A stretch of 64,000 nucleotides of DNA from Citrobacter arsenatis. Lineage in GTDB: Bacteria; Pseudomonadota; Gammaproteobacteria; Enterobacterales; Enterobacteriaceae. This document shows, one piece after another, positions 34,623 through 43,386 of this stretch. The stretch covers positions 3,782,001 through 3,846,000 of the forward strand of contig NZ_CP037864.1 of the NCBI RefSeq assembly GCF_004353845.1. Direction: 5' to 3'. The notes beneath the pieces are model-generated. The model did no database searches, was not told the DNA's origin, and worked only from the letters and a program-made list of their open reading frames with translations. The position numbers were made by a program, and so were the translations under genes. Each line of letters begins with the position of its first letter. The first letter of the stretch is position 1.

Positions 34623-35243
34623 TCAGATGGACAAATTATTGATTTTCATCTGCATCATTTCGCTCAGAGCAGGAGAGGCATCGCTTTTCACACCCGCTTC
34701 CCATGCGCTACGCGCACCTTGTTTGTCGCCTTTGCTTAGCAACGCTTCACCGCGCAGATCGGCAACAATGGCCGTCCACCCTTCCCCTTTAATGGTGTCG
34801 AGTGTTTTCAGCGCGGTATCGGCTTGTTTAAGCTGAACCTGAACGCGAGCCAGACGCAGATTAATTACCGCTTTGAGGTTTTCATCGCTGGTTGCAGCCA
34901 GGCCCTGTTGCAGCTGACTTGCGGCTTTCTCAAGTTCATTTAGGTCAACAAACTGCTGCGCCAGTTCCAGTGAAGCTAACGCGCCGTAGGTATTTTTGTT
35001 TTCTGCGGCAAATTTCTCTGCAGCAGGAAGGCTATCCGGTTTACCCGCGCTAACCGCAGTCACCGTATTTTGATACGCCAGAGAAGCAGAGCGTGCGGAC
35101 TCCGTCTGATGGCTGGTCCAGTAACGCCAGCCTACCAGCGCGCCAACCCCTAAAATTACCCCAACAGCCAGCGCTTTGCCGTTTTCAGCAAAGAAGCGTT
35201 TTACCGCATCAATCTGGTCGTTTTCGTTCTCGTAAATTTCCAC
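34623..35243 (-). CDS. yfgM: YfgM, ancillary SecYEG-associated TPR protein
   Basis: 206 residues from GTG 35243 ((M)EIYENENDQIDAVKRFF), the same start as in E. coli; the longer frame would run into the hisS stop. It has a short cytoplasmic N-terminus, one membrane helix (ALAVGVILGVGALVGWRYW, about 20-38) and a periplasmic TPR-like domain (LASLELAQQFVDLNELEKAA, LRLARVQVQLKQADTAL). In E. coli it binds SecYEG and PpiD and helps hand secreted proteins to periplasmic chaperones. It begins 13 bases after hisS and ends 10 before bamB. Confidence 0.95.
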   Translation of the reverse strand: MEIYENENDQIDAVKRFFAENGKALAVGVILGVGALVGWRYWTSHQTESARSASLAYQNTVTAVSAGKPDSLPAAEKFAAENKNTYGALASLELAQQFVDLNELEKAASQLQQGLAATSDENLKAVINLRLARVQVQLKQADTALKTLDTIKGEGWTAIVADLRGEALLSKGDKQGARSAWEAGVKSDASPALSEMMQMKINNLSI

Positions 35244-35256
35244 GCTGTCCTTCTCC

Positions 35257-36531
35257 TTAGCCCAGTAGAGTGCGCAAATGCGCGGCAACGCTATCCTGCG
35301 CTACTGCCGTTTGCTCACCAGAGCGCAAATCCTTCACTACAACGGTACCGTCAGCCACCTCGGACTCACCCAGTACCAGTGCAACGCGGGCGCCCCACTT
35401 ATCGGCGCGGGCAAACTGTTTCTTAAAGTTGCCGCCGCCGTGGTTGGTCATCAGTTTCACACCAGGAACTTCATCGCGCAGACGTTCTGCAAGTCGCATT
35501 GCAGCAGACTGCGTGTCCGCCCCCGAAGCGACCAGGTATATATCGACAACAGGATCTGCGTTAAATTCCGGATTAACTGCCTGAACTAACAAAACAAGTC
35601 GTTCCAGGCCCATAGCGAAGCCGACTGCCGGCGTTGCGCGACCGCCAAGTTGCTCTACCAGACCGTCGTAACGGCCACCGGCGCAGACGGTGCCCTGTGA
35701 GCCCAGGCTGCTGGTAACCCACTCAAATACGGTGCGATTGTAGTAATCAAGACCACGAACCAGACGCTGATTGACGGTATAGGCAATGCCTGCCGATTCC
35801 AGCAGTTTGCACAGGCCCGCAAAATGCTCGCGAGAGTCGTCATCCAGATAGTCGCCAAGCTGTGGAGCGTCGTTGAGCAGCGCCTGTACTTCCGGATTTT
35901 TGGAGTCGAGCACGCGCAGCGGGTTGGTGTACATACGGCGCTTGCAGTCTTCGTCCAGTTTATCTTTGTGCTGTTCCAGGTAGGCGACCAGCGCATCACG
36001 GTAGCTAGCGCGGGCTTCCAGCGAACCAATTGAGTTCAGCTCCAGGCTGACATGCTGAGAAATACCCAACGCGCGCCACCAGCGAGCGGTCAGCATAATC
36101 AGTTCAGCATCGATGTCCGGGCCTTGCAGGCCAAACACTTCGACACCCAGCTGATGGAATTGACGATAGCGTCCTTTCTGCGGGCGTTCGTGGCGGAACA
36201 TCGGCCCGATATACCACAGACGCTGTTCCTGATTGTACAGGAGACCATGTTCGATGCCGGCGCGTACGCAGCCCGCAGTCCCTTCAGGACGCAACGTCAG
36301 GCTGTCGCCATTACGGTCCTCAAAGGTATACATCTCTTTTTCAACCACGTCGGTGACTTCACCGATCGCGCGTTTGAATAACGGGGTCTGCTCTACAATC
36401 GGCAAGCGGATTTCACTGTAACCGTAGCTACCGAGCACGTTTTTGAGAGTGCCTTCAATGCGCTGCCAGATGGCGGTTTCGCCAGGCAGATAATCGTTCA
36501 TGCCGCGAATGGCTTGAATGTTTTTTGCCAC
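35257..36531 (-). CDS. hisS: Histidyl-tRNA synthetase
   Basis: 424 residues, as in E. coli. It charges tRNA-His with histidine using ATP and is a class II synthetase dimer. The N-terminus is AKNIQAIRGMNDYLP. Class II motif 2 appears as MFRHERPQKGRYRQFHQ. The histidine-specific motif is LVRGLDYYNRTVFEW, and motif 3 is AVGFAMGLERL. The C-terminal anticodon domain (VYLVASGAD, FKKQFARADKWGARVALVLG) closes the protein. It is downstream of ispG with a 110-base gap that holds the likely SroE RNA. Confidence 0.98.
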   Translation of the reverse strand: MAKNIQAIRGMNDYLPGETAIWQRIEGTLKNVLGSYGYSEIRLPIVEQTPLFKRAIGEVTDVVEKEMYTFEDRNGDSLTLRPEGTAGCVRAGIEHGLLYNQEQRLWYIGPMFRHERPQKGRYRQFHQLGVEVFGLQGPDIDAELIMLTARWWRALGISQHVSLELNSIGSLEARASYRDALVAYLEQHKDKLDEDCKRRMYTNPLRVLDSKNPEVQALLNDAPQLGDYLDDDSREHFAGLCKLLESAGIAYTVNQRLVRGLDYYNRTVFEWVTSSLGSQGTVCAGGRYDGLVEQLGGRATPAVGFAMGLERLVLLVQAVNPEFNADPVVDIYLVASGADTQSAAMRLAERLRDEVPGVKLMTNHGGGNFKKQFARADKWGARVALVLGESEVADGTVVVKDLRSGEQTAVAQDSVAAHLRTLLG

Positions 36532-36539
36532 GTTTATTC

Positions 36540-36641
36540 TCTTTATGAATATAAAAATGAACCCTCAGCGCTAACCCGAACAATGCGGGCGCCATGCGGG
36601 TTCAATCATACACGGGAAGCACGCCGCTTCCCATCACGTTA
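36540..36641 (-). ncRNA. sroE: SroE-type small RNA between ispG and hisS
   Basis: SroE is known in E. coli and Salmonella from exactly this ispG(gcpE)-hisS gap. Here the 110-base gap is well structured on the minus strand. GGGAAGCGG/CCGCTTCCC-like pairing lies near 36610-36637. Then TTGAACCCGCATGGCG and a Cys/Gly-rich stem with CGGGTTAGCGCTGAGGGTTCA follow, ending in an AT-rich run before hisS. Ends are approximate. It appears to be processed from the ispG-hisS transcript; its function is unknown. Confidence 0.55.
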
Positions 36642-37760
36642 TTATTTTTCAAGCTGCTGCACGTCGATACGACGCGCTTCGTCCAGGATACTCGCTTTAG
36701 CGCGAATGCGGGCTTCAAGCTGCGTAATCATGTCGTCGTTATCGAGTCTGTCCTTACGCACGCCGTCTTCATACAGACCGCTTTTCTTGTTACCGCCCGT
36801 CACGCCCAGCGTAGAAACCAGCGCTTCACCAGGACCGTTTACCACGCAGCCGATGATCGAAACGTCCATTGGCGTAATGATATCTTCCAGGCGTTGCTCC
36901 AGCGCGTTAACCGTACCGATAACGTCAAACTCCTGACGCGAGCAGGTAGGGCAAGCGATAAAGTTGATCCCGCGCGCACGAATGCGCAGCGATTTCAGAA
37001 TATCAAAACCCACTTTGATCTCTTCCACCGGATCGGCTGCGAGAGAAACACGCAGCGTATCGCCGATCCCTTCAGATAACAGCAGGCCAAGGCCGATCGC
37101 GGACTTCACCGAACCGCTACGCAGGCCACCGGCTTCGGTGATCCCCAGATGCAGCGGTTGATCGATCTGTTTCGCCAGCAGGCGATAGGATTCTACGGCG
37201 AGGAAAACGTCAGACGCTTTAACACTGACTTTGAATTGATCGAAGTTCAGACGATCGAGGTGATCCACATGGCGCATAGCGGATTCCAGCAGCGCCTGCG
37301 GCGTCGGTTCACCGTATTTTTCCTGCAGATCTTTTTCCAGCGATCCGGCGTTGACGCCGATACGGATAGGAATATTTTTATCTCGAGCGCAGTCCACCAC
37401 CATGCGAATACGCTCTTCACTACCGATATTACCTGGGTTAATACGCAGGCAATCAACGCCGTATTCCGCCACCTTGAGCGCGATACGATAATCGAAGTGA
37501 ATATCGGCAACCAGCGGGACGTTAACCTGCTGTTTGATAAGTTTGAACGCTTCTGCGGCATCCATTGTCGGTACAGAGACACGAACAATGTCTGCACCTA
37601 CGCGTTCCAGCGCTTTAATCTGATTAACCGTCGCTTCCACATCCGTGGTACGCGTATTAGTCATAGACTGTACGGCGATGGGCGCACCATCGCCGATCGG
37701 CACGTTCCCAACGTAAATGCGTGTCGATTTTCTACGTTGAATTGGAGCCTGGTTATGCAT
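36642..37760 (-). CDS. ispG: 4-hydroxy-3-methylbut-2-enyl diphosphate synthase (flavodoxin)
   Basis: 372 residues, the E. coli length. It converts MEcPP to HMBPP in the methylerythritol phosphate route to isoprenoids, using a [4Fe-4S] cluster. The TIM-barrel part includes NTRTTDVEATVNQI, VRVSVPTMDAA, LVADIHFDYRIAL and LRINPGNIG. The cluster domain has CPTCSRQEFD (two Cys) and CVVNGPGEAL (third Cys) with a conserved Glu. It needs Fe-S clusters that the isc products in this window would supply. It begins 26 bases after rodZ. Confidence 0.97.
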   Translation of the reverse strand: MHNQAPIQRRKSTRIYVGNVPIGDGAPIAVQSMTNTRTTDVEATVNQIKALERVGADIVRVSVPTMDAAEAFKLIKQQVNVPLVADIHFDYRIALKVAEYGVDCLRINPGNIGSEERIRMVVDCARDKNIPIRIGVNAGSLEKDLQEKYGEPTPQALLESAMRHVDHLDRLNFDQFKVSVKASDVFLAVESYRLLAKQIDQPLHLGITEAGGLRSGSVKSAIGLGLLLSEGIGDTLRVSLAADPVEEIKVGFDILKSLRIRARGINFIACPTCSRQEFDVIGTVNALEQRLEDIITPMDVSIIGCVVNGPGEALVSTLGVTGGNKKSGLYEDGVRKDRLDNDDMITQLEARIRAKASILDEARRIDVQQLEK

Positions 37761-37786
37761 TAAAAAATCTCCCGCATTGCCGTCTG

Positions 37787-38785
37787 TTACTGAGCCGGTG
37801 ATTGTTCGGCATTAACGGTCAGACGCGCAACCTGGTTAGTTCTGATAAAACGACTCAGATCGACAGGTTTACCCTGGAACTGAATCTGCACTGCTGCCGG
37901 TGCGCCAATTTTCAGTTTGTACGGCGCCTGACCGGTCAGGTTCAGATTGCCGTCTTTACGCTGCATCCCGCTGAACAGTTTTTTACCGGTGGCATCGGTG
38001 ACTTCCAGCCAGCAATCGGCAGTAAAGTTCATCACCAACGCGTTAGGATCGGCCGCTGGTGTCGTCACGCCAGCCTGATCCGTCGGTAGCGGTGCTGCGG
38101 TAGCCGGCGCTGTAGGCGCAGCAGCTGCGGTATCAACGTTAGCCTGCGAAGGCGCCACAACGGCATTTTGTTGCGCATCCGCGGCTGGTGCCGGGGTCGC
38201 TGCAACATCTGGCGCAGGCGCTGCGTCTGCCACCGCGCCATCATCTGGCGCCGGGGAAGTCTCCTGGCCCGCTGCGGCACTGGTATCTAACGGTACGCTC
38301 TGCGCACCCTCTTTACCGGCATTCAGCTCAGCGGAGGATTGATCGGCCATGGTGGTGATCTCTTCCTGCTGCGCTTTATGGTTCTGCCACCACCAGGCCC
38401 CCGTCAGTCCGACAACAACAAACAGTACCAGCCAGGTAAAGGTCATTAACCAGCCGTCGCGTTTCTTACGACGCTTACCGAGCGAGAAACTCTGCATCGG
38501 TGCGACTTTGGCAGGACGAATCGGAGCCTGTTTTTCCAGCCCTGGCAACAGTTCTTCTTCAGGAATATGCACCAGACGCGCATAAGAACGGATATACCCG
38601 CGCAGAAATGTTGAAGCGAGATCGGCTGGCGCCTTATCTTCTTCAATATCGCGTACCGTGGAGACCTTCAGGCAAAGTCGCTCCGCGACTGCCTGCTGGC
38701 TGAATCCGAGTTGTTCACGGGCATTGCGCAGACGAACGCCGGTGGATAGTGCTTCATTTTTGTCGTGCGTGGCTTCAGTATTCAT
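37787..38785 (-). CDS. rodZ: Cytoskeleton protein RodZ
   Basis: 332 residues (E. coli 337). The N-terminal helix-turn-helix domain (about 17-85: LRNAREQLGFSQQAVAERL, STVRDIEEDKAP) binds MreB in the E. coli protein. A basic juxtamembrane stretch (KRRKKRDGW) precedes one membrane helix (LMTFTWLVLFVVVGLTGAWWW, about 111-131 in part). A periplasmic Ala/Pro/Gln/Asp-rich low-complexity linker (about 150-240) leads to a beta-rich DUF4115 domain (TADCWLEVTDATGKKLFSG). It sets rod shape with the MreBCD elongation complex. The linker is the part most prone to length change. Confidence 0.96.
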   Translation of the reverse strand: MNTEATHDKNEALSTGVRLRNAREQLGFSQQAVAERLCLKVSTVRDIEEDKAPADLASTFLRGYIRSYARLVHIPEEELLPGLEKQAPIRPAKVAPMQSFSLGKRRKKRDGWLMTFTWLVLFVVVGLTGAWWWQNHKAQQEEITTMADQSSAELNAGKEGAQSVPLDTSAAAGQETSPAPDDGAVADAAPAPDVAATPAPAADAQQNAVVAPSQANVDTAAAAPTAPATAAPLPTDQAGVTTPAADPNALVMNFTADCWLEVTDATGKKLFSGMQRKDGNLNLTGQAPYKLKIGAPAAVQIQFQGKPVDLSRFIRTNQVARLTVNAEQSPAQ

Positions 38786-39030
38786 TCGCTACAGCTGCGT
38801 AAATTTGGGTTCTGATGCCGGCGAGCCACAATGCTCACCCACACCGCGAAACATCTGGTCAGTTAAACTTCGTCAGACAGTATAAAACGGTCAGACTATC
38901 AATGACAAAACAGCGTAAACCTGAGGGTTAAACGCTTGTTGCGCCGTTACATACTGCCTTAAAGTCGACAAAAACGCACCGTTATTATTGACCTGACGAC
39001 GACAACAAAGAACCTCATCTGGCTTACGTT

Positions 39031-39061
39031 GCACTACGGTACATGAATTATACCGTAGTGC
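39031..39061. repeat. Hairpin downstream of rlmN
   Basis: GCACTACGGTA (39031-39041) and TACCGTAGTGC (39051-39061) pair perfectly, starting 8 bases past the rlmN stop. No T run follows on the minus strand, so it is a 3'-end stabiliser or factor-dependent terminator. The rest of the 284-base rlmN-rodZ gap shows only the rodZ 5' region. Confidence 0.6.
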
Positions 39062-39069
39062 ACTCAACA

Positions 39070-40236
39070 TCAAACGGTCTTGATGTCGATAGCATCACCC
39101 TGCATACGCTTACGCAGAGTACGCTTGGTACGGTCGATAACGTCACCTGCCAGCTGGCCGCAGGCTGCATCGATGTCATCACCACGTGTTTTACGCACGA
39201 TGGTGGTGAAACCATAGCTCATCAACACTTTAGAGAAACGATCGATACGGCTGTTAGAACTACGACCATACGGCGCGCCAGGGAACGGGTTCCACGGGAT
39301 CAGGTTGATCTTACACGGCGTATCCTTCAGCAATTCTGCCAGCTGATGCGCGTGTTCAGTACCATCATTGATGTGATCCAACATTACATACTCAATGGTC
39401 ACACGACCCTGATTGGCGTTGGACTTCTCCAGATAACGACGCACCGCGCCAAGGAACGTTTCGATATTGTACTTTTTGTTGATAGGTACAATTTCGTCAC
39501 GAATTTCATCGTTCGGCGCATGCAGAGAAATCGCTAGCGCAACATCAATCATATCGCCCAGCTTATCCAGCGCAGGGACAACGCCTGAGGTGGAGAGCGT
39601 GACGCGGCGCTTGGACAGCCCGAAACCGAAGTCATCCAGCATGATTTCCATCGCCGGAACCACGTTGGTCAGGTTGAGCAGTGGTTCGCCCATCCCCATC
39701 ATCACCACGTTGGTGATAGGACGCACGCCCGTTGCTTTTACCGCACCAACGATTTTCGCCGCGCGCCAGACCTGACCAATGATCTCCGATACCCGCAGGT
39801 TACGGTTGAAGCCCTGTTGCGCCGTAGAGCAGAATTTACACTCTAATGCACAACCGACCTGTGAAGAAACACACAGGGTCGCGCGATCGTCTTCCGGGAT
39901 ATACACCGTTTCAACGCGCTGATCGCCAACTGCAATGGCCCATTTGATCGTACCGTCAGAAGAACGCTGCTCTTCCACCACTTCCGGGGCGCGAATTTCA
40001 GCCACTTCTTTCAGCTTGTTACGCAGCACCTTATTGATGTCAGTCATGTCATCAAAGTTATCGCTGCAATAGTGGTACATCCACTTCATGACCTGATCGG
40101 CACGAAACGGTTTTTCGCCCATCTCTTTGAAGAATTCGCGCATTTGCTGACGGTTCAGATCCAGCAGGTTAATTTTTCCATTTTTATTTGGAACCGCAGG
40201 AATGACGACTTCAGAGGTGTTAACTAATTCAGACAT
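39070..40236 (-). CDS. rlmN: Dual-specificity 23S rRNA/tRNA (adenine-C2) methyltransferase
   Basis: 388 residues from ATG 40236 (MSELVNTSEVV); the longer frame reaches back through a hairpin and is not used. It is a radical SAM enzyme methylating C2 of A2503 in 23S rRNA and A37 in several tRNAs. The cluster motif CALECKFC is present, and the C-terminal catalytic Cys lies in the region DIDAACGQLAG. ALAISLHAPNDEIRDEIVPI and INLIPWNPFPG are typical. The N-terminal ~20 residues differ most from the E. coli protein. Confidence 0.96.
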   Translation of the reverse strand: MSELVNTSEVVIPAVPNKNGKINLLDLNRQQMREFFKEMGEKPFRADQVMKWMYHYCSDNFDDMTDINKVLRNKLKEVAEIRAPEVVEEQRSSDGTIKWAIAVGDQRVETVYIPEDDRATLCVSSQVGCALECKFCSTAQQGFNRNLRVSEIIGQVWRAAKIVGAVKATGVRPITNVVMMGMGEPLLNLTNVVPAMEIMLDDFGFGLSKRRVTLSTSGVVPALDKLGDMIDVALAISLHAPNDEIRDEIVPINKKYNIETFLGAVRRYLEKSNANQGRVTIEYVMLDHINDGTEHAHQLAELLKDTPCKINLIPWNPFPGAPYGRSSNSRIDRFSKVLMSYGFTTIVRKTRGDDIDAACGQLAGDVIDRTKRTLRKRMQGDAIDIKTV

Positions 40237-40289
40237 AATTTTTTCCGGCCTCGTTGTTACACGTTGTGGCCCGTGGAGGGTTAAAAAGA

Positions 40290-40325
40290 AACGCCCCGGC
40301 AAGCGATCTGCTCTTCCGGGGCGTT
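40290..40325 (-). terminator. Terminator between ndk and rlmN
   Basis: AACGCCCCGG (40290-40299) and CCGGGGCGTT (40316-40325) pair perfectly around a 16-base loop. On the minus strand the stem runs into TTTCTTTTTAA, a good U tract. It should end transcripts from ndk about 180 bases past that gene, before the rlmN start. Confidence 0.75.
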
Positions 40326-40403
40326 GCATTGTACAAAGTCTGGCGCAGGGATGCCACGTTTGCACGAAGCATTAGCGAAAATAATATGTAAAGGAAGATC
40401 ATA

Positions 40404-40476
40404 GGCCTGATAAGACGCATCAGCGTCGCCATCAGGCAAAGCAGAGCCGGATGCGCTAAACGCTTATCCGGCCTAC
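40404..40476. repeat. Two REP elements downstream of ndk
   Basis: GGCCTGATAAGACGCATCAG continues to ATCAGGC (40404-40437), and a second unit runs from GCCGGATGCG to TTATCCGGCCTAC (40446-40476). Both are imperfect palindromes of the REP/BIME class that occur at several other gene ends in this window. Such elements usually stabilise upstream mRNA and bind IHF or gyrase. Confidence 0.85.
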
Positions 40477-40504
40477 AGCACTGCGACATGAAAGACGCAG
40501 GAGA

Positions 40505-40936
40505 TTAGCGAGTGCGCGGGCAAACCTCACCCTCACCAAAGAAATAGGCGATTTCGCGAGCGGCAGATTCAACGGAATCAGAACCGTGGGTACCGTTCTC
40601 GGTGAAGCTGTCAGCGTAGTCTGCACGCAGGGTACCGGCCAGCGCATTTGCCGGGTTGGTTGCGCCCAGCAGATCGCGGTGACGCTGTACGGCATTTTCG
40701 CTTTCCAGTACGGAAACAACAATCGGACCAGAGGTCATGAATTCAACCAGGCCGTCAAAGAACGGCTTGCCGTCGTGCTCAGCATAGAAACCACGCGCCT
40801 GCTCAACGGTCAGGTGCAGCATTTTAGTACCGACAATTTTGAACCCTGCTGCTTCAAAGCGCGCAAAGATGCTGCCAATAACGTTTTTTGCCACCGCGTT
40901 TGGTTTGATGATGGAAAAAGTACGTTCAATAGCCAT
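40505..40936 (-). CDS. ndk: Nucleoside diphosphate kinase
   Basis: 143 residues from ATG 40936 (MAIERTFSIIKPNAVAKN), the E. coli length; the longer frame adds 30 unrelated residues. It moves the gamma-phosphate of ATP to other NDPs through a phosphohistidine in NGTHGSDSVESA (active-site His about 117). LLGATNPANALAGTLRADYA is typical. A GAGGTAA ribosome site precedes it. It is a single-gene unit between pbpC and the REP cluster. Confidence 0.98.
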   Translation of the reverse strand: MAIERTFSIIKPNAVAKNVIGSIFARFEAAGFKIVGTKMLHLTVEQARGFYAEHDGKPFFDGLVEFMTSGPIVVSVLESENAVQRHRDLLGATNPANALAGTLRADYADSFTENGTHGSDSVESAAREIAYFFGEGEVCPRTR

Positions 40937-41073
40937 GATTACCTCTGAAAAAGATGTTTTGTTGTGGTTTACCTGGCGCGGATTATAAAGAGCATCCCGG
41001 CAATTGACCATTGACGAAGGTAACATTTCTTTAAAATAAGATGAAATTTAGCAACAAAGCGTCACCAACTGGT

Positions 41074-43386
41074 CTACTGCAACGAAAATCTCACCGTCGC
41101 CACCTGTCCGGCGTCATCCATCACCAGCAGTTGGTAATCCCCTTTGGTCGCAAGACTTAGCGTAAGACGACGTCCACGGTCACTCAGCCGTTCACCGTTA
41201 AGAAACCACCAACGTTCGCCTGTCCCGCCACTGGTTTGCACCGGCAATGAAGCCTGTGCTGACCCCGGTAAACGCTTCACAATCGCGCCATCACGCACCC
41301 CTGTCAACTGCAACGGCTGCGAAGCGTCCTGTCCCAACGGCGGACACGTGGTAGAAACCGGTGGTAATCTCGCCCCACGCCGCTCTGACTCCGGCAGCCA
41401 TGGCTCCAGTGGCAAAGGCCAGACGATTAAGGTTTGTTCGCGTGCCTGAGGACAATCCGCCGCCACACGCTTACCTTGATCGTCCAGCCAGACGGGGAAA
41501 CGAATACCGTTAACTCCTTCCTGCTCGGGTAATAACAGCGTTGGCGGCTGGCTGCCATCCAGTAGCCAGGTTGCCAGACGGCGTCGACAATTGCTGTCCC
41601 CGGGCGCAAGAGATTGCCCACCCGGCCAGCACACCACGCCGCGGCTAACGGATTCAGGACGCGGATCTTCCGGCTGATTTGTCCCACGAGAGAGCAGAAG
41701 ATTATTGACCTGATTAAGCAGCGGTACGGCGCTGGCAAAACCAAACTGACCCACCACCGGCGTTCCGTCGGGTCTGCCGGTCCAGATACCAATCACATAA
41801 CGAGCGTTAACGCCAATCGCCCACGCATCACGATAACCATAACTGGTGCCCGTTTTCCACGCCAACGGAACCACTCTGCTCAGCGCGTTATCCGGTAGCG
41901 GTTGCGCTTCATCAGCCATAACGCGGCGAATAATCCACGCCGCACCTGCCGACATCAGTGGTCGTTCCAATAACGGGTCTGTCGGCTGCAGACGCAATTT
42001 AGCCGCCTTCCCGTGGCGGGCAAAGACGCTGTAGGCGGCGGCCATGTCTTCCAGCCTTGCCCCCGCGCCGCCTAAAATCAGCGACAGATTCGGCGCAGCC
42101 CCTGCGGGCAGATATAACGGTAAGCCGACATTACGTAACGATGCGGCAAAACGCTTCGGGCCATAGGCTTCAAGTACCTGCACGGCGGGTAAATTCAGCG
42201 AACGAACCAGCGCCTCGCTCATGCTTACTGGACCGTGAAAACCGCTGTCAAAATTCCCTGGCCGATAGTCCCCGGTTCGCCGCGGGACATCCTGCAACAA
42301 CGAGGCCGGGTGAATGAGTCCGTCATCCAGCGCCAGACCGTAGATAAACGGTTTCAGCACCGACCCCGGCGAACGGATTGCATTAACCATATCCACATGA
42401 CCAAAGCGTGAGTCATCATTCATATCAACCGATCCCACCCAGCCACGCACGCTCATATCGGTGTGATCGACCACAATCATCGCCAGCGAACTGCGCGCAG
42501 GTAAGCGCCCCTTCCAGTTTTGCGCCAGCTCTTCCAGTTGGCGCTGCAACCCGGCGTCAAGGGTGGTCACGATTTTATCGCTTCGGCTTTTTCCCAGCAT
42601 CATGCGCGAGAATAACGGCGCTAGCTGCGGCATTTGTCTGGGTGCCAGCCAGACCGGCTCTTCGCGTGACTCCTGCACCTGTTTTGCGGGCCAAACACCC
42701 TGTGTTGCCATGCGTTCGAGCACTTTATTACGCGCCGCTTGCGCGCGATCAGGCCAGCGGTCCGGGCGCAGACGGCTCGGCGCCTGTGGCAGCACCGCCA
42801 GCAGCGCGGCATCGGAGTAGCTCAATTGTGCGGGTGATTTGCCAAGATAGGCCCAGCTTGCCGCCCCTACGCCCTGCAGCGTGCCGCCAAACGGCGCACG
42901 GTTAAGATACAGCGTCAGGATGTCGCGCTTGGAGAGATGCCATTCCAGCTGCAATGCCCGCCAGAGCTGGCGGAACTTGCCGCCGAAGGTGCGTGGGTGG
43001 GGGTCGAGTAAGCGTGCCACCTGCATGGTCAGCGTACTGCCGCCAGAAACTACACGCCCAGAGGAGAGGTCCTGCCATGCCGCGCGCAGCACTGAAAACG
43101 GATTGACGCCGGGATGTTTCCAGAACCAGCGGTCTTCGTAATTGATCAATGCCTCGAGGTAGCGGGGTGATACCTCATCGATGGTTACCGGATAACGCCA
43201 GATACCGTCCGCATCGGCGAAGCGCCATAGCGGCGTTCCATCGTGCGCCACCACGACGCGTGCGGGATCGACTTCGTGCAGCGGCAGCGGCCAAATTTTG
43301 TCTGCCGCCCAAACAACCGCCACAAACACCAGTGCAACGGCTGCCAGCCAGAGCCAGCAGCCGCGTTTACCCAACCCGCACATCAT
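41074..43386 (-). CDS. pbpC: Penicillin-binding protein 1C
   Basis: 770 residues, the same as E. coli. One N-terminal membrane helix (CWLWLAAVALVFVAVVW) is followed by a family 51 glycosyltransferase domain (about 55-220: EDRWFWKHPGVNPF, GGSTLTMQVARLL). The transpeptidase domain carries SPGSVLKPF (active Ser in SxxK), SLNLP (SxN) and KTGTSYG (KTG). A C-terminal BiPBP_C Ig-like domain (about 690-770) closes it. It makes peptidoglycan strands in the periplasm; in E. coli PBP1C is a minor enzyme. It abuts yfhM directly (yfhM stop at 43387-43389), a genetic pairing that is widely conserved. Confidence 0.97.
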   Translation of the reverse strand: MMCGLGKRGCWLWLAAVALVFVAVVWAADKIWPLPLHEVDPARVVVAHDGTPLWRFADADGIWRYPVTIDEVSPRYLEALINYEDRWFWKHPGVNPFSVLRAAWQDLSSGRVVSGGSTLTMQVARLLDPHPRTFGGKFRQLWRALQLEWHLSKRDILTLYLNRAPFGGTLQGVGAASWAYLGKSPAQLSYSDAALLAVLPQAPSRLRPDRWPDRAQAARNKVLERMATQGVWPAKQVQESREEPVWLAPRQMPQLAPLFSRMMLGKSRSDKIVTTLDAGLQRQLEELAQNWKGRLPARSSLAMIVVDHTDMSVRGWVGSVDMNDDSRFGHVDMVNAIRSPGSVLKPFIYGLALDDGLIHPASLLQDVPRRTGDYRPGNFDSGFHGPVSMSEALVRSLNLPAVQVLEAYGPKRFAASLRNVGLPLYLPAGAAPNLSLILGGAGARLEDMAAAYSVFARHGKAAKLRLQPTDPLLERPLMSAGAAWIIRRVMADEAQPLPDNALSRVVPLAWKTGTSYGYRDAWAIGVNARYVIGIWTGRPDGTPVVGQFGFASAVPLLNQVNNLLLSRGTNQPEDPRPESVSRGVVCWPGGQSLAPGDSNCRRRLATWLLDGSQPPTLLLPEQEGVNGIRFPVWLDDQGKRVAADCPQAREQTLIVWPLPLEPWLPESERRGARLPPVSTTCPPLGQDASQPLQLTGVRDGAIVKRLPGSAQASLPVQTSGGTGERWWFLNGERLSDRGRRLTLSLATKGDYQLLVMDDAGQVATVRFSLQ